From Sulfoacidibacillus thermotolerans (GTDB taxonomy: Bacteria > Bacillota > Bacilli > Alicyclobacillales > SLC66), in contig NZ_MPDK01000007.1 of NCBI RefSeq assembly GCF_003144315.1, forward strand, positions 62,001 through 126,000: a DNA stretch of 64,000 bases, read 5' to 3'. The translations under genes and the position numbers were made by a program. A model generated the notes under the pieces. It worked only from the letters and a program-made list of their open reading frames with translations. It had not been told where the DNA came from and did no database searches. This document shows, piece by piece, positions 1 to 7,253 of this stretch (position 1 is its first letter; each line of letters opens with the position of its first letter).

Positions 1-336
1 TTCCGCGGCATCGAAGTGGAATCTGAAGAGGAGGCGCAAAACGTCAGATCCAAGCAATGCAAACAGGCGATCGCAAGGGGCATGGATCCCGAGTATTATG
101 TAATCGATGATCAGGCGGCGAGTCATGCGTATTCTGATCCGTATCTAGCGCCTCCGATTTCTGAGCAGGTGAAAGAACCTGCCAAAGTACGTTCTGCAGA
201 AGCGTCAGAATCGATCTACCTCTTTGATGAGGAAGGAAGACCGCATGAATTATCTGAAGCCTCCTTCCTTGTGTATGCGGTTCGCAACCGCAGCGTGTAT
301 GCGCGACGTGTGTTATTTCCGGAGGAATGGGCATAG
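1..336 (+). CDS. C-terminal part of an unrecognised protein
   Basis: An open frame runs in from the left edge and ends at TAG 334-336, giving about 111 visible residues. It is hydrophilic and acidic/basic mixed, with no membrane segment and no motif I recognise; it ends in a Val-Leu-Phe-Pro-Glu-Glu-Trp-Ala tail. Its stop overlaps by one base the GTG start of the sigma-54 activator downstream, so the two are probably co-transcribed and translationally coupled. The internal GTG at 16 has no convincing ribosome-binding site, so the gene most likely starts outside the window. Function unknown; location suggests a link to the lysine locus, but nothing in the residues proves it. Confidence 0.6.
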   Translation, partial: FRGIEVESEEEAQNVRSKQCKQAIARGMDPEYYVIDDQAASHAYSDPYLAPPISEQVKEPAKVRSAEASESIYLFDEEGRPHELSEASFLVYAVRNRSVYARRVLFPEEWA

Positions 337-1772
337 TGGCAGAACAACGCTCGCATTGCGATTTGTGGTTAGCGGAAATTTTAAACGTTGTTGATGTGGG
401 GATTCACGCAGTCGATATTCAAGGGGTGACTATTTACTACAACCAAAGTGCAGCCAAATTGGATGGAGTAAATCCTCATGAAGTGATCGGACGACATGTA
501 CTTGATGTTTTTCCTTCGCTCTCAGAAGAGACGAGTTCGCTCCTGCGCGTGTTGCGCTCTGGCGAAAAAATTTCCCATCGTCAACAGACATACACGAATT
601 TCCGTGGGCAAGAAGTGCACACCTCCAATACGACCATTCCGGTCTATTCTGGAGCAAAGCTGATCGGTGCGCTTGAAGTTGCAACAGACATGACAGAAGT
701 TAAGCATCTCGCAGAGAAAGTTGTGAACTTGCAGGCGGCAACCATGCCGCAGCAAAAGAAGCATCCCGCAGGGGGAACTGTTGACTATACACTTTCTCAC
801 TTGATCACGAATTCAGCGTCTGTGAAAGCAGTGATTATGTTAGCACATAAGGTGGCCCACACTTCCTCTCCGGTGCTCGTGTATGGCGAAACGGGAACGG
901 AAAAGGAACTTTTAGTGCAAGGGATACACAGTGCAAGTCCGCGAGCACAGCAGCCATTTATTGCGCAAAATTGTGCAGCTTTACCAGAGCCTTTGCTAGA
1001 AGGAATTTTATTTGGCACGGTGAAAGGGAGTTTCACTGGTGCTGAAAATCGCCCTGGCTTGTTTGAACTTGCGCATGGAGGAACGCTTTTTTTAGATGAG
1101 TTGAATTCAATGCCGCTTGATTTACAAGCGAAGTTGTTACGTGTCTTAGAGGACCATAAAGTGCGGCGTTTAGGAGATAATAAACTCATCCCAGTCGATG
1201 TACGCATTATGGTTGCGATGAATATAGATCCTGAAGAAGCTGTTCAAAAGGGGATTTTGCGGCCTGATCTATATTACCGCATTCGTGTTGCTGCATTGCA
1301 TTTACCGCCACTGAGGGAGCGTCGTGAGGATATCCCCTTACTCGTCAATCACTTTGTTCAGGTATTTAATCATCGCTTTGCAAAACATGTTCGTGAGATT
1401 GCTCCAGATGCATTGAATTTCTTACTTCACGCAGAATGGCCGGGGAATGTTCGAGAGCTAAAACATGCGCTTGAGGCAGCCATGATCGTTGTTGAAGGAG
1501 ATCGTATTGAATGTGACCATTTGCCAATCTACCTGCAAAATGGGAGAGGAAAGACCTCTGATTCGCCTTCTTGGACTGTTTCAACGCTAGCAGAAGCAAA
1601 CTCGGAAGAAGTGTTTATGCCGATCAACCTGAAGCAAAAGTTGGCTGAAGTTGAGCGGGAATGGTTACATCAGGCCTTGCAAAAAGCAGATGGCAACATT
1701 GCATTGGCAGCAGAATATCTAGGGTTGCCTCGGCAAACGTTACAATCCAAACTAAAAAAGTATGGGGTTTGA
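336..1772 (+). CDS. Sigma-54-dependent transcriptional activator (PAS + AAA+ + Fis HTH)
   Basis: Enhancer-binding protein that remodels sigma-54 RNA polymerase. Order: N-terminal PAS-like sensor (about residues 5-115), AAA+ domain (about 150-390) with the sigma-54 contact loop GSFTGA and Walker B (GGTLFLDE), and a C-terminal Fis-type helix-turn-helix ending LGLPRQTLQSKLKKYGV. It resembles the RocR group of amino-acid catabolism regulators. I chose GTG 336 rather than ATG 327 because GGAGG (321-325) lies only one base before the ATG but ten before the GTG. Oddity: the Walker A reads GETGTEKE at residues 184-191; the usual Gly before the Lys is Glu189. A near-consensus -24/-12 promoter ahead of kdd is its likely target; the inducer is presumably lysine or a pathway intermediate (inference). 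Confidence 0.93.
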   Translation: MAEQRSHCDLWLAEILNVVDVGIHAVDIQGVTIYYNQSAAKLDGVNPHEVIGRHVLDVFPSLSEETSSLLRVLRSGEKISHRQQTYTNFRGQEVHTSNTTIPVYSGAKLIGALEVATDMTEVKHLAEKVVNLQAATMPQQKKHPAGGTVDYTLSHLITNSASVKAVIMLAHKVAHTSSPVLVYGETGTEKELLVQGIHSASPRAQQPFIAQNCAALPEPLLEGILFGTVKGSFTGAENRPGLFELAHGGTLFLDELNSMPLDLQAKLLRVLEDHKVRRLGDNKLIPVDVRIMVAMNIDPEEAVQKGILRPDLYYRIRVAALHLPPLRERREDIPLLVNHFVQVFNHRFAKHVREIAPDALNFLLHAEWPGNVRELKHALEAAMIVVEGDRIECDHLPIYLQNGRGKTSDSPSWTVSTLAEANSEEVFMPINLKQKLAEVEREWLHQALQKADGNIALAAEYLGLPRQTLQSKLKKYGV

Positions 1773-1798
1773 ACAGTTTTTATTGAATCATGTATAGT
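1769..1798 (+). promoter_or_regulatory. Possible sigma-A promoter for the structured intergenic RNA
   Basis: TTGAAC (1769-1774) and TATAGT (1793-1798) are separated by 18 bases and overlap the end of the activator gene. The -10 matches consensus at 5 of 6 positions and the -35 at 4 of 6. A start near 1805 would place the first base-paired element (1826) about 20 bases into the transcript. Prediction only. Confidence 0.4.
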
Positions 1799-1825
1799 TT
1801 TCCTGCAGATGAGCCAAAATAAAAG

Positions 1826-2001
1826 TGCGATGGATGAGAGGGTGTGGTTGCGTTGGAAAACGAAACTCAGCACTCAGCGGAAGATGATACGTCCACTTCG
1901 TGAGAAGCTGGAGGGATGTGCTAAAGACAACTCCACAGTTGTTTCCGCGTCTATTTTAGCTTTCGGGAAGGGAATTTCTATCTGACGATTCTTCCATCGC
2001 A
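1826..2001 (+). ncRNA. Candidate structured RNA / leader upstream of the lysine operon
   Basis: This lies in a 389-base gene-free stretch between the activator and kdd. TGCGATGGA (1826-1834) is perfectly complementary to TCCATCGCA (1993-2001), closing a roughly 176-base domain. Inside are at least three further helices: 1846-1867 (CGTT/AACG around a GGAA tetraloop, extended by GGTT/AACT), 1873-1878 with 1907-1913, and 1920-1925 with 1955-1960 enclosing the hairpin ACAACT-CCAC-AGTTGT (1927-1942). The domain abuts a strong intrinsic terminator. The layout (promoter, multi-helix junction, terminator) is riboswitch-like, but I find none of the signature segments of lysine, cobalamin, glycine, SAM or T-box leaders. 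It could instead be a small RNA or carry activator binding sites. Confidence 0.4.
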
Positions 2002-2029
2002 AAAGGGGACCTACGGGTTCCCTTTTTTT
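2001..2029 (+). terminator. Strong rho-independent terminator
   Basis: GGGGACC (2005-2011), loop TACG, GGTTCCC (2016-2022), extended by AAAA (2001-2004) against the start of a seven-T run (2023-2029): eleven pairs with one G-T wobble. It ends the transcript of the activator or of the structured RNA before the sigma-54 promoter. Confidence 0.85.
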
Positions 2030-2085
2030 GTGCCGAAAAATCGGCTGGTTTGAACTCATATAAATTCTTTTGTCTCACTTTTTAT

Positions 2086-2108
2086 GGGGATCACGTCTTG
2101 TGATCCCC
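2086..2108 (+). repeat. Perfect 9-bp inverted repeat abutting the -24 element
   Basis: GGGGATCAC (2086-2094) - GTCTT - GTGATCCCC (2100-2108). It ends two bases before the TGG of the -24 element and has no T-run, so it is not a normal terminator. It may be a protein-binding site or a hairpin that insulates the promoter from read-through. Confidence 0.5.
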
Positions 2109-2109
2109 T

Positions 2110-2125
2110 TGGCATAGAAGTTGCT
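2110..2125 (+). promoter_or_regulatory. Sigma-54 (-24/-12) promoter of the lysine operon
   Basis: The sequence TGGCATAGAAGTTGCT matches the sigma-54 consensus TGGCACRNNNNTTGCW at every defined position except one (C to T). The invariant GG (2111-2112) and GC (2123-2124) are spaced by exactly ten bases. A start about 12 bases past the GC (near 2136) leaves a short leader holding the kdd ribosome-binding site. The sigma-54 activator encoded immediately upstream fits this reading, and the promoter shows that kdd must start downstream of 2136. Confidence 0.85.
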
Positions 2126-2161
2126 TTAATGTTGGTGATGTTGGTACGAGGGGAGTTGTTC

Positions 2162-3196
2162 TTGTTGTTAGATCCATATGGGTTACAGCGGGTTCTGGAG
2201 CCACGTGGTGCCATGCCACAACCGGCTTGGAAAATTGACAATACAATGACGTGCGGGGCGGATGAAGTACTCATTGCAGTAGAGACATTAAATATCGATT
2301 CTGCTAGTTTTACTCAGATTAAGCAGGAAGTTGGATCTGATGAGATTGCGGTTGCAAAGCGTATGAAGGAAATTGTAGATCAACGTGGCAAGCATCATAA
2401 TCCGGTCACTGGGTCTGGAGGCATGTTGATCGGACGCGTAGAGGAGATCGGTCCCGCATCGTCAAAGCGTGCTGAATTACAGGTGGGCGATCGCATTGCA
2501 ACGCTTGTCTCCCTTTCATTAACACCACTGCGAATTGACAAAATCACGCACATCGAACTCGGAACAGGACAAGTCGATGTGATTGGCAAAGCTATTTTAT
2601 TTGATCGCGGGATCTATGCAAAAATGCCGGATGATCTTCCTGACCGCGTCGCGTTGGCAGTTTTTGATATTTGTGGCGCACCAGCACAAACTGCACGGAT
2701 TGTAAAGTCTGGACAGACGGTGATTGTACTTGGAGCTGGTGGAAAATCAGGGATGATGGTTTTAGCACAAGCGCGCCGAAATCTCGGCAAAACAGGACGG
2801 CTTATCGCTTTAGAATATGACGAAAAATCGGCAAAAAAAGTTCAGGAGCTTGGGTATGCAGATGATGTTCTCGTTTGTGATGCGCAAAATCCGGTGGAGA
2901 CGTTAACTACAGTACAGGAAGTAGTAAAGGATCAGCTTGCAGAGGTAACCATTAATTGTGTAAGCGTCCCTGGCACAGAACTTGCTTCTATCATGGTTAC
3001 GAAAGATCGGGGTCTCATCTATTTTTTTAGCATGGCGACGAGTTTTACAACTGCTGCACTTGGCGCAGAAGGACTTGGAAAGGATGTCGACATGATGATT
3101 GGCAATGGGTATGCGCAGGGGCACGCGGATTTGGCGTTACATCTCATTCGCACAGAACCTGCTTTACGTGCAGCGTACGAGCAAAAATGCAACTAA
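2162..3196 (+). CDS. kdd: L-erythro-3,5-diaminohexanoate dehydrogenase
   Basis: Oxidatively deaminates 3,5-diaminohexanoate to 5-amino-3-oxohexanoate with NAD(P)+, the third step of the beta-lysine route. 344 residues from TTG 2162. The N-terminal family stretch (RVLEPRGAMPQPAWKI), NPVTGSGGMLIG, ATLVSLSLTPLRID and the nucleotide-binding VLGAGGKSG (about residue 190) agree with clostridial/fusobacterial Kdd. The longer frame from ATG 2084 is rejected because it spans the sigma-54 promoter; GAGGGGAG at 2148-2155 serves TTG 2162 or 2165. A perfect sigma-54 consensus also occurs inside the gene at 2971-2986. Confidence 0.93.
   Translation: MLLDPYGLQRVLEPRGAMPQPAWKIDNTMTCGADEVLIAVETLNIDSASFTQIKQEVGSDEIAVAKRMKEIVDQRGKHHNPVTGSGGMLIGRVEEIGPASSKRAELQVGDRIATLVSLSLTPLRIDKITHIELGTGQVDVIGKAILFDRGIYAKMPDDLPDRVALAVFDICGAPAQTARIVKSGQTVIVLGAGGKSGMMVLAQARRNLGKTGRLIALEYDEKSAKKVQELGYADDVLVCDAQNPVETLTTVQEVVKDQLAEVTINCVSVPGTELASIMVTKDRGLIYFFSMATSFTTAALGAEGLGKDVDMMIGNGYAQGHADLALHLIRTEPALRAAYEQKCN
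2971..2986 (+). promoter_or_regulatory. Perfect sigma-54 consensus inside kdd
   Basis: TGGCACAGAACTTGCT matches all defined positions of TGGCACRNNNNTTGCW, with GG (2972-2973) and GC (2984-2985) ten bases apart. It lies on the coding strand about 240 bases before kamA. It could be an internal promoter or a coincidence of the codons for PGTELA. Confidence 0.4.
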
Positions 3197-3226
3197 TTTG
3201 ATCTAGATCTGGGGGAGGGAATTTCA

Positions 3227-4528
3227 GTGAGTGTAAAAGAACATGACATTCTTTATGGAAAAAAACAGCGCCATTTTCGGGATATTCCCCTTTGGAAAGA
3301 CGTTACGGATGAGCAATGGAATGATTGGAAATGGCAATTGACGCACACGATTGATACAGTTGAAGATCTAGGGCAAGTAATCCATCTGACAGAGGCGGAA
3401 ATTCAAGGAATCAGTCGTGCGGGGAAAGACTCCATCCCGTTACGAATTACACCTTACTATGCGATGCTGATGGATCCAGATGATCCGAATTGCCCGATTC
3501 GTTTGCAAGCTGTGCCCATTTCGACAGAACTCACCCGTTCGCCCTGGGATATGGAGGATCCATTACATGAAGACGAGGATGCCCCGGCGCCTGGCCTGAC
3601 ACATCGCTATCCGGATCGAGTCCTCTTTCTAATTACCAATCAATGTTCTATGTACTGTCGCCACTGTACGCGCAGGCGCTTTTCTGGGCAAGTGGGCCAT
3701 GCAGTGCCTAAACCACAACTTGATGCGGCGATTGATTATATTCGACGCACACCACAAATCCGTGACGTTTTACTTTCTGGCGGCGATGGGCTACTTGTGA
3801 ATGACCGTATTCTTGAATACATCATATCGAGTTTACGAGCAATTCCTCACGTGGAGATTATCCGAATTGGTACGCGGGCACCTGTCGTTTTCCCACAACG
3901 CATTACAGAAAATCTTTGTAATATATTAAAGAAATATCATCCAGTTTGGTTAAATACGCATTTCAATCATCCGGATGAGATTACTCCTGAGGCGAAAAAA
4001 GCGTGTGAAATGTTGGTAGACGCTGGAGTGCCAGTGGGCAATCAGAGTGTTTTGTTGCGCGGGGTGAACGATTGTACTCACGTGATGAAGGATTTGTTGC
4101 ACCAATTAGTGAAAATTCGGGTACGTCCTTATTACTTATATCAATGTGATTTATCTGAAGGCATCGAGCACTTTCGCACGACCGTTTCGAAAGGAATCGA
4201 GATTATGGAAGAATTGCGCGGTCATACGTCAGGATATGCGATTCCGACGTTCGTCGTAGATGCGCCGGGCGGAGGAGGGAAGATCCCTGTGATGCCGCAA
4301 TACTTAATCTCACAAGGACATGGAAAAGTCGTACTGCGTAACTTTGAAGGCGTGATATCCGTATATCATGAACCGACATATGAAGATAAAGGATGTCCGC
4401 CCTCTTGTAAGCATGACCATCAAGAAGAAACGATTGGTGTGGCTAAATTGCTGCACAACCAAGCGGTCAGCTTGGAACCGCAAGGTTTAAAGCGAGCTGT
4501 GGCGCACCGCCATCATGAAGAGGGATAA
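3227..4528 (+). CDS. kamA: L-lysine 2,3-aminomutase (radical SAM)
   Basis: Converts L-lysine to L-beta-lysine using a [4Fe-4S] cluster, S-adenosylmethionine and PLP; first step of the pathway. 433 residues, normal for the family. The radical SAM motif CSMYCRHC starts at residue 140 (Cys140, 144, 147). Other family stretches are RYPDRVLFLITNQC, LSGGDGLL, IRIGTRAP, NTHFNHP and the C-terminal DAPGGGGKIP. The GTG start follows GGGGGAGGG. It is the second gene after the sigma-54 promoter, 30 bases from kdd. The related glutamate and arginine 2,3-aminomutases are possible in principle, but the kamBCDE neighbours make lysine by far the best reading. Confidence 0.95.
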   Translation: MSVKEHDILYGKKQRHFRDIPLWKDVTDEQWNDWKWQLTHTIDTVEDLGQVIHLTEAEIQGISRAGKDSIPLRITPYYAMLMDPDDPNCPIRLQAVPISTELTRSPWDMEDPLHEDEDAPAPGLTHRYPDRVLFLITNQCSMYCRHCTRRRFSGQVGHAVPKPQLDAAIDYIRRTPQIRDVLLSGGDGLLVNDRILEYIISSLRAIPHVEIIRIGTRAPVVFPQRITENLCNILKKYHPVWLNTHFNHPDEITPEAKKACEMLVDAGVPVGNQSVLLRGVNDCTHVMKDLLHQLVKIRVRPYYLYQCDLSEGIEHFRTTVSKGIEIMEELRGHTSGYAIPTFVVDAPGGGGKIPVMPQYLISQGHGKVVLRNFEGVISVYHEPTYEDKGCPPSCKHDHQEETIGVAKLLHNQAVSLEPQGLKRAVAHRHHEEG

Positions 4529-4533
4529 AAGCT

Positions 4534-5598
4534 GTGAGTCGCCGGGAGAAAGCAAGCATGTGGAAGCGTATAGATGAACTCGCCGTCCGCGACCTTGCAA
4601 TCGTTGGCGTGAGTAAACACGCAGGGAAGACGACTGCGTTGAATCGCTTAATTCAGGACGCCGCCTTAACTAAGCGGCGTCTCGCTATTGCAAGTATCGG
4701 GATTGATGGGGAGCGCGCCGATCATGTACTTGGCACAGTTAAACCAGAAATTTGGGTCCCAGCTCACACGCTGTTTGCTACTGCGGGATCTGTAATGTCT
4801 ACCGCGAGTGCGGCGGTTGAGTGGAAAGTACCGACAGGCATCTATTCACCTCTAGGTGAAGTATGGATTGGTGAAACCATCACACAAGGGACGATTTGTT
4901 TGGCTGGGGTCAGACAATTGGCCCACTTACTCACTGTAAAAGAGATATTTCGTAAGTTTGCTGTAGATCATATCCTCTTTGACGGCGCGTTATCCCGTCT
5001 GATTGCCACTCATCCTCTCGTGTCTGATGGAGTGATTGTATCAACGGGGGCTGTTGTCGGTCCGCTTTCTGAAGTGGTGAAAGTGACGCAGGGAATTTTG
5101 CGCAAGTTAAATTTGCCTGCGTTTCCTGACCCATTTTTAAGGGAATTACCGATAGACGACGCTGGGGTTTTTGTGGGGAAAATGTTCCCTCGAGTGGATC
5201 ATGCAGATCATTTCAGTGAATTTGAATTGGGAGAGATCGAACATTATCCCAATGCGAGTGCATTTACTGTGGATATACGAGGACAGGTGGCGTTAACCGA
5301 AGAGCATCGTTTATTTATCTATGGCGGAGCCGTCACTGACGGTGTGCTCCGTGGGTTGCAGAGTCGAAAGGCGCCTGTTTTTGTAGTTGCAGCGACACCT
5401 GCTCATGTGTTTGTATCTGATCTTGCTTGGCGGTCGTTTACTCGTGCCGGACACCATCTTTTCGTGCGCTTTGCGACACGAGTGATTGGGGTTACAGTGA
5501 ATCCGACTTCTCCGAAGGGGACGATGATCGATCGGGAGCAACTCCTGCGGGGAATCGAATCGCTTACGGACGTTCCAGTATGGGATGTGATGGAGTAG
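4534..5598 (+). CDS. kamB: KamB-like P-loop protein of the lysine 5,6-aminomutase cluster
   Basis: 354 residues with a P-loop GVSKHAGKTT near residues 24-33. The gene sits between kamA and the MutS-like gene as in clostridial kamABCDE clusters. Its biochemical role is not established to my knowledge; together with KamC it is usually assumed to help assemble or reactivate the B12-dependent aminomutase (inference from constant co-occurrence). No membrane segment. Start: GTG 4534 behind GAGGGATAA; ATG 4558 behind GGGAG is an alternative. It ends directly before the kamC ATG with no intergenic base. The symbol rests on position as well as sequence. Confidence 0.75.
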   Translation: MSRREKASMWKRIDELAVRDLAIVGVSKHAGKTTALNRLIQDAALTKRRLAIASIGIDGERADHVLGTVKPEIWVPAHTLFATAGSVMSTASAAVEWKVPTGIYSPLGEVWIGETITQGTICLAGVRQLAHLLTVKEIFRKFAVDHILFDGALSRLIATHPLVSDGVIVSTGAVVGPLSEVVKVTQGILRKLNLPAFPDPFLRELPIDDAGVFVGKMFPRVDHADHFSEFELGEIEHYPNASAFTVDIRGQVALTEEHRLFIYGGAVTDGVLRGLQSRKAPVFVVAATPAHVFVSDLAWRSFTRAGHHLFVRFATRVIGVTVNPTSPKGTMIDREQLLRGIESLTDVPVWDVME

Positions 5599-7215
5599 AT
5601 GCAAAAGCCATTTTTAAATCAATGGACCTACGAGCAAATCCAATTTTCGACTGTGCAGGCGATGGTAAAACCACTGACTGCAGCTGGGCAACGCTTAGCT
5701 CGATCAAGAACACCGTTTTTATGTGGGGATGAAGCACTGTGGTTGGCAGATCAAGAAGACGCACATAAGCTTTCTGCCGCGCTCTCACTCCCGCAGCGAA
5801 ATGGGAAAGAATTGCGCGCAAACGTAGTGGCTCAGTTTATGTCGATGCCAGACCTGGAAGAAATTTTACGTTTATTACAACATGGTGAATCCTTGTTTCT
5901 CGAGCATATGGCGAACCTCAAACGCTTTTTCTACTTTGCTTGGCAACTTGGTGGGTATTTGCGTGAAGCAGACTTACACTTTGTCTGGTGGAATATCGAT
6001 GCGGTGCCGCTTCTATCCTGTTTACAACAATCTGGATCAGCATTCACACCCACTTTTTCACTCGTCGAAGTAGGGGATGTCAGGCTGCGTGAAGCGCGTG
6101 CTGAACTAGAAGCGACGATACAAAAGCGGGGACAGCTTGAGTACGCCTTTTTAAATCAACTGAAAGAGCGGTATAAAATCTCGTTACGTCGCGATCAAAC
6201 GCTGGTGATTGGTCTTGACTATGTCGATCTTTTACAACAAGCGCGGTCAGATCCTCAGTTGCAAATGCGCATGCAAACGATGTTTGAAGTGGTCTTTGCA
6301 CCGATTTGGCCATCTGAGCGCGATGCTTGGATCGAGTTAGAAGCGAAACAGCGCGCAGACATAGCAGAGCTTGAACAGTCTTCCTTGCAAATGCTTACGC
6401 AACGGCTATTCCCTCTGCGTGAACGCATCGTTGCCCTTGTAAATCAAGTTGCACATTTAGACGAGTTGCTCGCGCGCGTCGCTGTGCATAAAGACCGCGG
6501 GTATACATGGACGGCATTATCATCCCATGACATTCAGTTAGTCGGCGGGTATCCGGTAGAGCATCCCGAGTTTACACCCATTGATTTAACCTTACACAAC
6601 TCGATTTCCGTATTGACAGGCCCCAATATGGGAGGGAAAACGGCGGCGCTTAAAACGGTACTTACTGCGCTTGTTTGTCACCACTATGGGTACCCGGCAC
6701 CCGTGACTGCATTTTTTGCACCATTATATGCACATGTGCGTTATGTAGGTGGGGATGCTCAATCCTTGCAATCTGGATTGTCTTCCTTTGGGGCTGAAAT
6801 CGTTGCAATTCAAGAAGCGCAGAGTTTGCCAACTGCGTTTGTTTGTTTTGATGAAGTGGGGCGCAGCACAAATCCTATAGAAGGAGCGGCCTTAATCGAG
6901 GCGATTTTGCGTGAAGCACAAGTCGCGATGCAGAGCCAAATTCTCTGTGCGACGCACTTTCCGATTCGTTTGCAAGCACCAGTTTCCTATTTTCGTATAA
7001 AGGGGGTTCAAATGGATAAACTTCCCCTGGATCAAGTAGTAGAGGATTTATCAAAGCGTCTCGCTCTATTGCAGGAAGCGATGGATTACCACATAGTTGA
7101 GCAAACGTCAGGCGACGTTCCGCAGGAAGGATTGACGATTGCGAAGTGGCTAGGACTTTCTGATTCCGTCGTGCAAACTGCAGAGAGCCTTGTAAGAGGG
7201 AAAAAGAAGGGTTGA
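5599..7215 (+). CDS. kamC: KamC-like MutS-family ATPase
   Basis: 538 residues. The C-terminal half is a MutS-type ATPase: Walker A LTGPNMGGKTAALK (about residue 340) and Walker B CFDEVGRSTNP (about 415), where mismatch-repair MutS has DEIGRGTS. The N-terminal half is mostly helical and lacks the MutS mismatch-recognition domain (no Phe-X-Glu motif seen), so DNA repair is unlikely. Such proteins are regularly encoded with lysine 5,6- or ornithine 4,5-aminomutase and are thought to serve enzyme maintenance. The ATG follows the kamB stop without a gap. Symbol by family and position. Confidence 0.8.
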   Translation: MQKPFLNQWTYEQIQFSTVQAMVKPLTAAGQRLARSRTPFLCGDEALWLADQEDAHKLSAALSLPQRNGKELRANVVAQFMSMPDLEEILRLLQHGESLFLEHMANLKRFFYFAWQLGGYLREADLHFVWWNIDAVPLLSCLQQSGSAFTPTFSLVEVGDVRLREARAELEATIQKRGQLEYAFLNQLKERYKISLRRDQTLVIGLDYVDLLQQARSDPQLQMRMQTMFEVVFAPIWPSERDAWIELEAKQRADIAELEQSSLQMLTQRLFPLRERIVALVNQVAHLDELLARVAVHKDRGYTWTALSSHDIQLVGGYPVEHPEFTPIDLTLHNSISVLTGPNMGGKTAALKTVLTALVCHHYGYPAPVTAFFAPLYAHVRYVGGDAQSLQSGLSSFGAEIVAIQEAQSLPTAFVCFDEVGRSTNPIEGAALIEAILREAQVAMQSQILCATHFPIRLQAPVSYFRIKGVQMDKLPLDQVVEDLSKRLALLQEAMDYHIVEQTSGDVPQEGLTIAKWLGLSDSVVQTAESLVRGKKKG

Positions 7216-7253
7216 AAAATGAGGAAGGCATGTAGGATGAAGGGGTGATTTTG

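Noticed and set aside
1826-2001. Lysine (L-box), cobalamin, glycine, SAM, M-box or T-box identity for the structured region
   Set aside because: None of the conserved core segments of these RNAs could be found; short matches such as GCTGG or GTGCTAAAG are not enough.
2084-2161. Upstream part of the longest kdd frame
   Set aside because: It contains the inverted repeat and the sigma-54 promoter; translation must start after about 2136.
5599-7215. DNA mismatch repair MutS
   Set aside because: Only the ATPase half matches; the mismatch-recognition domain is missing and the gene is in the aminomutase cluster.
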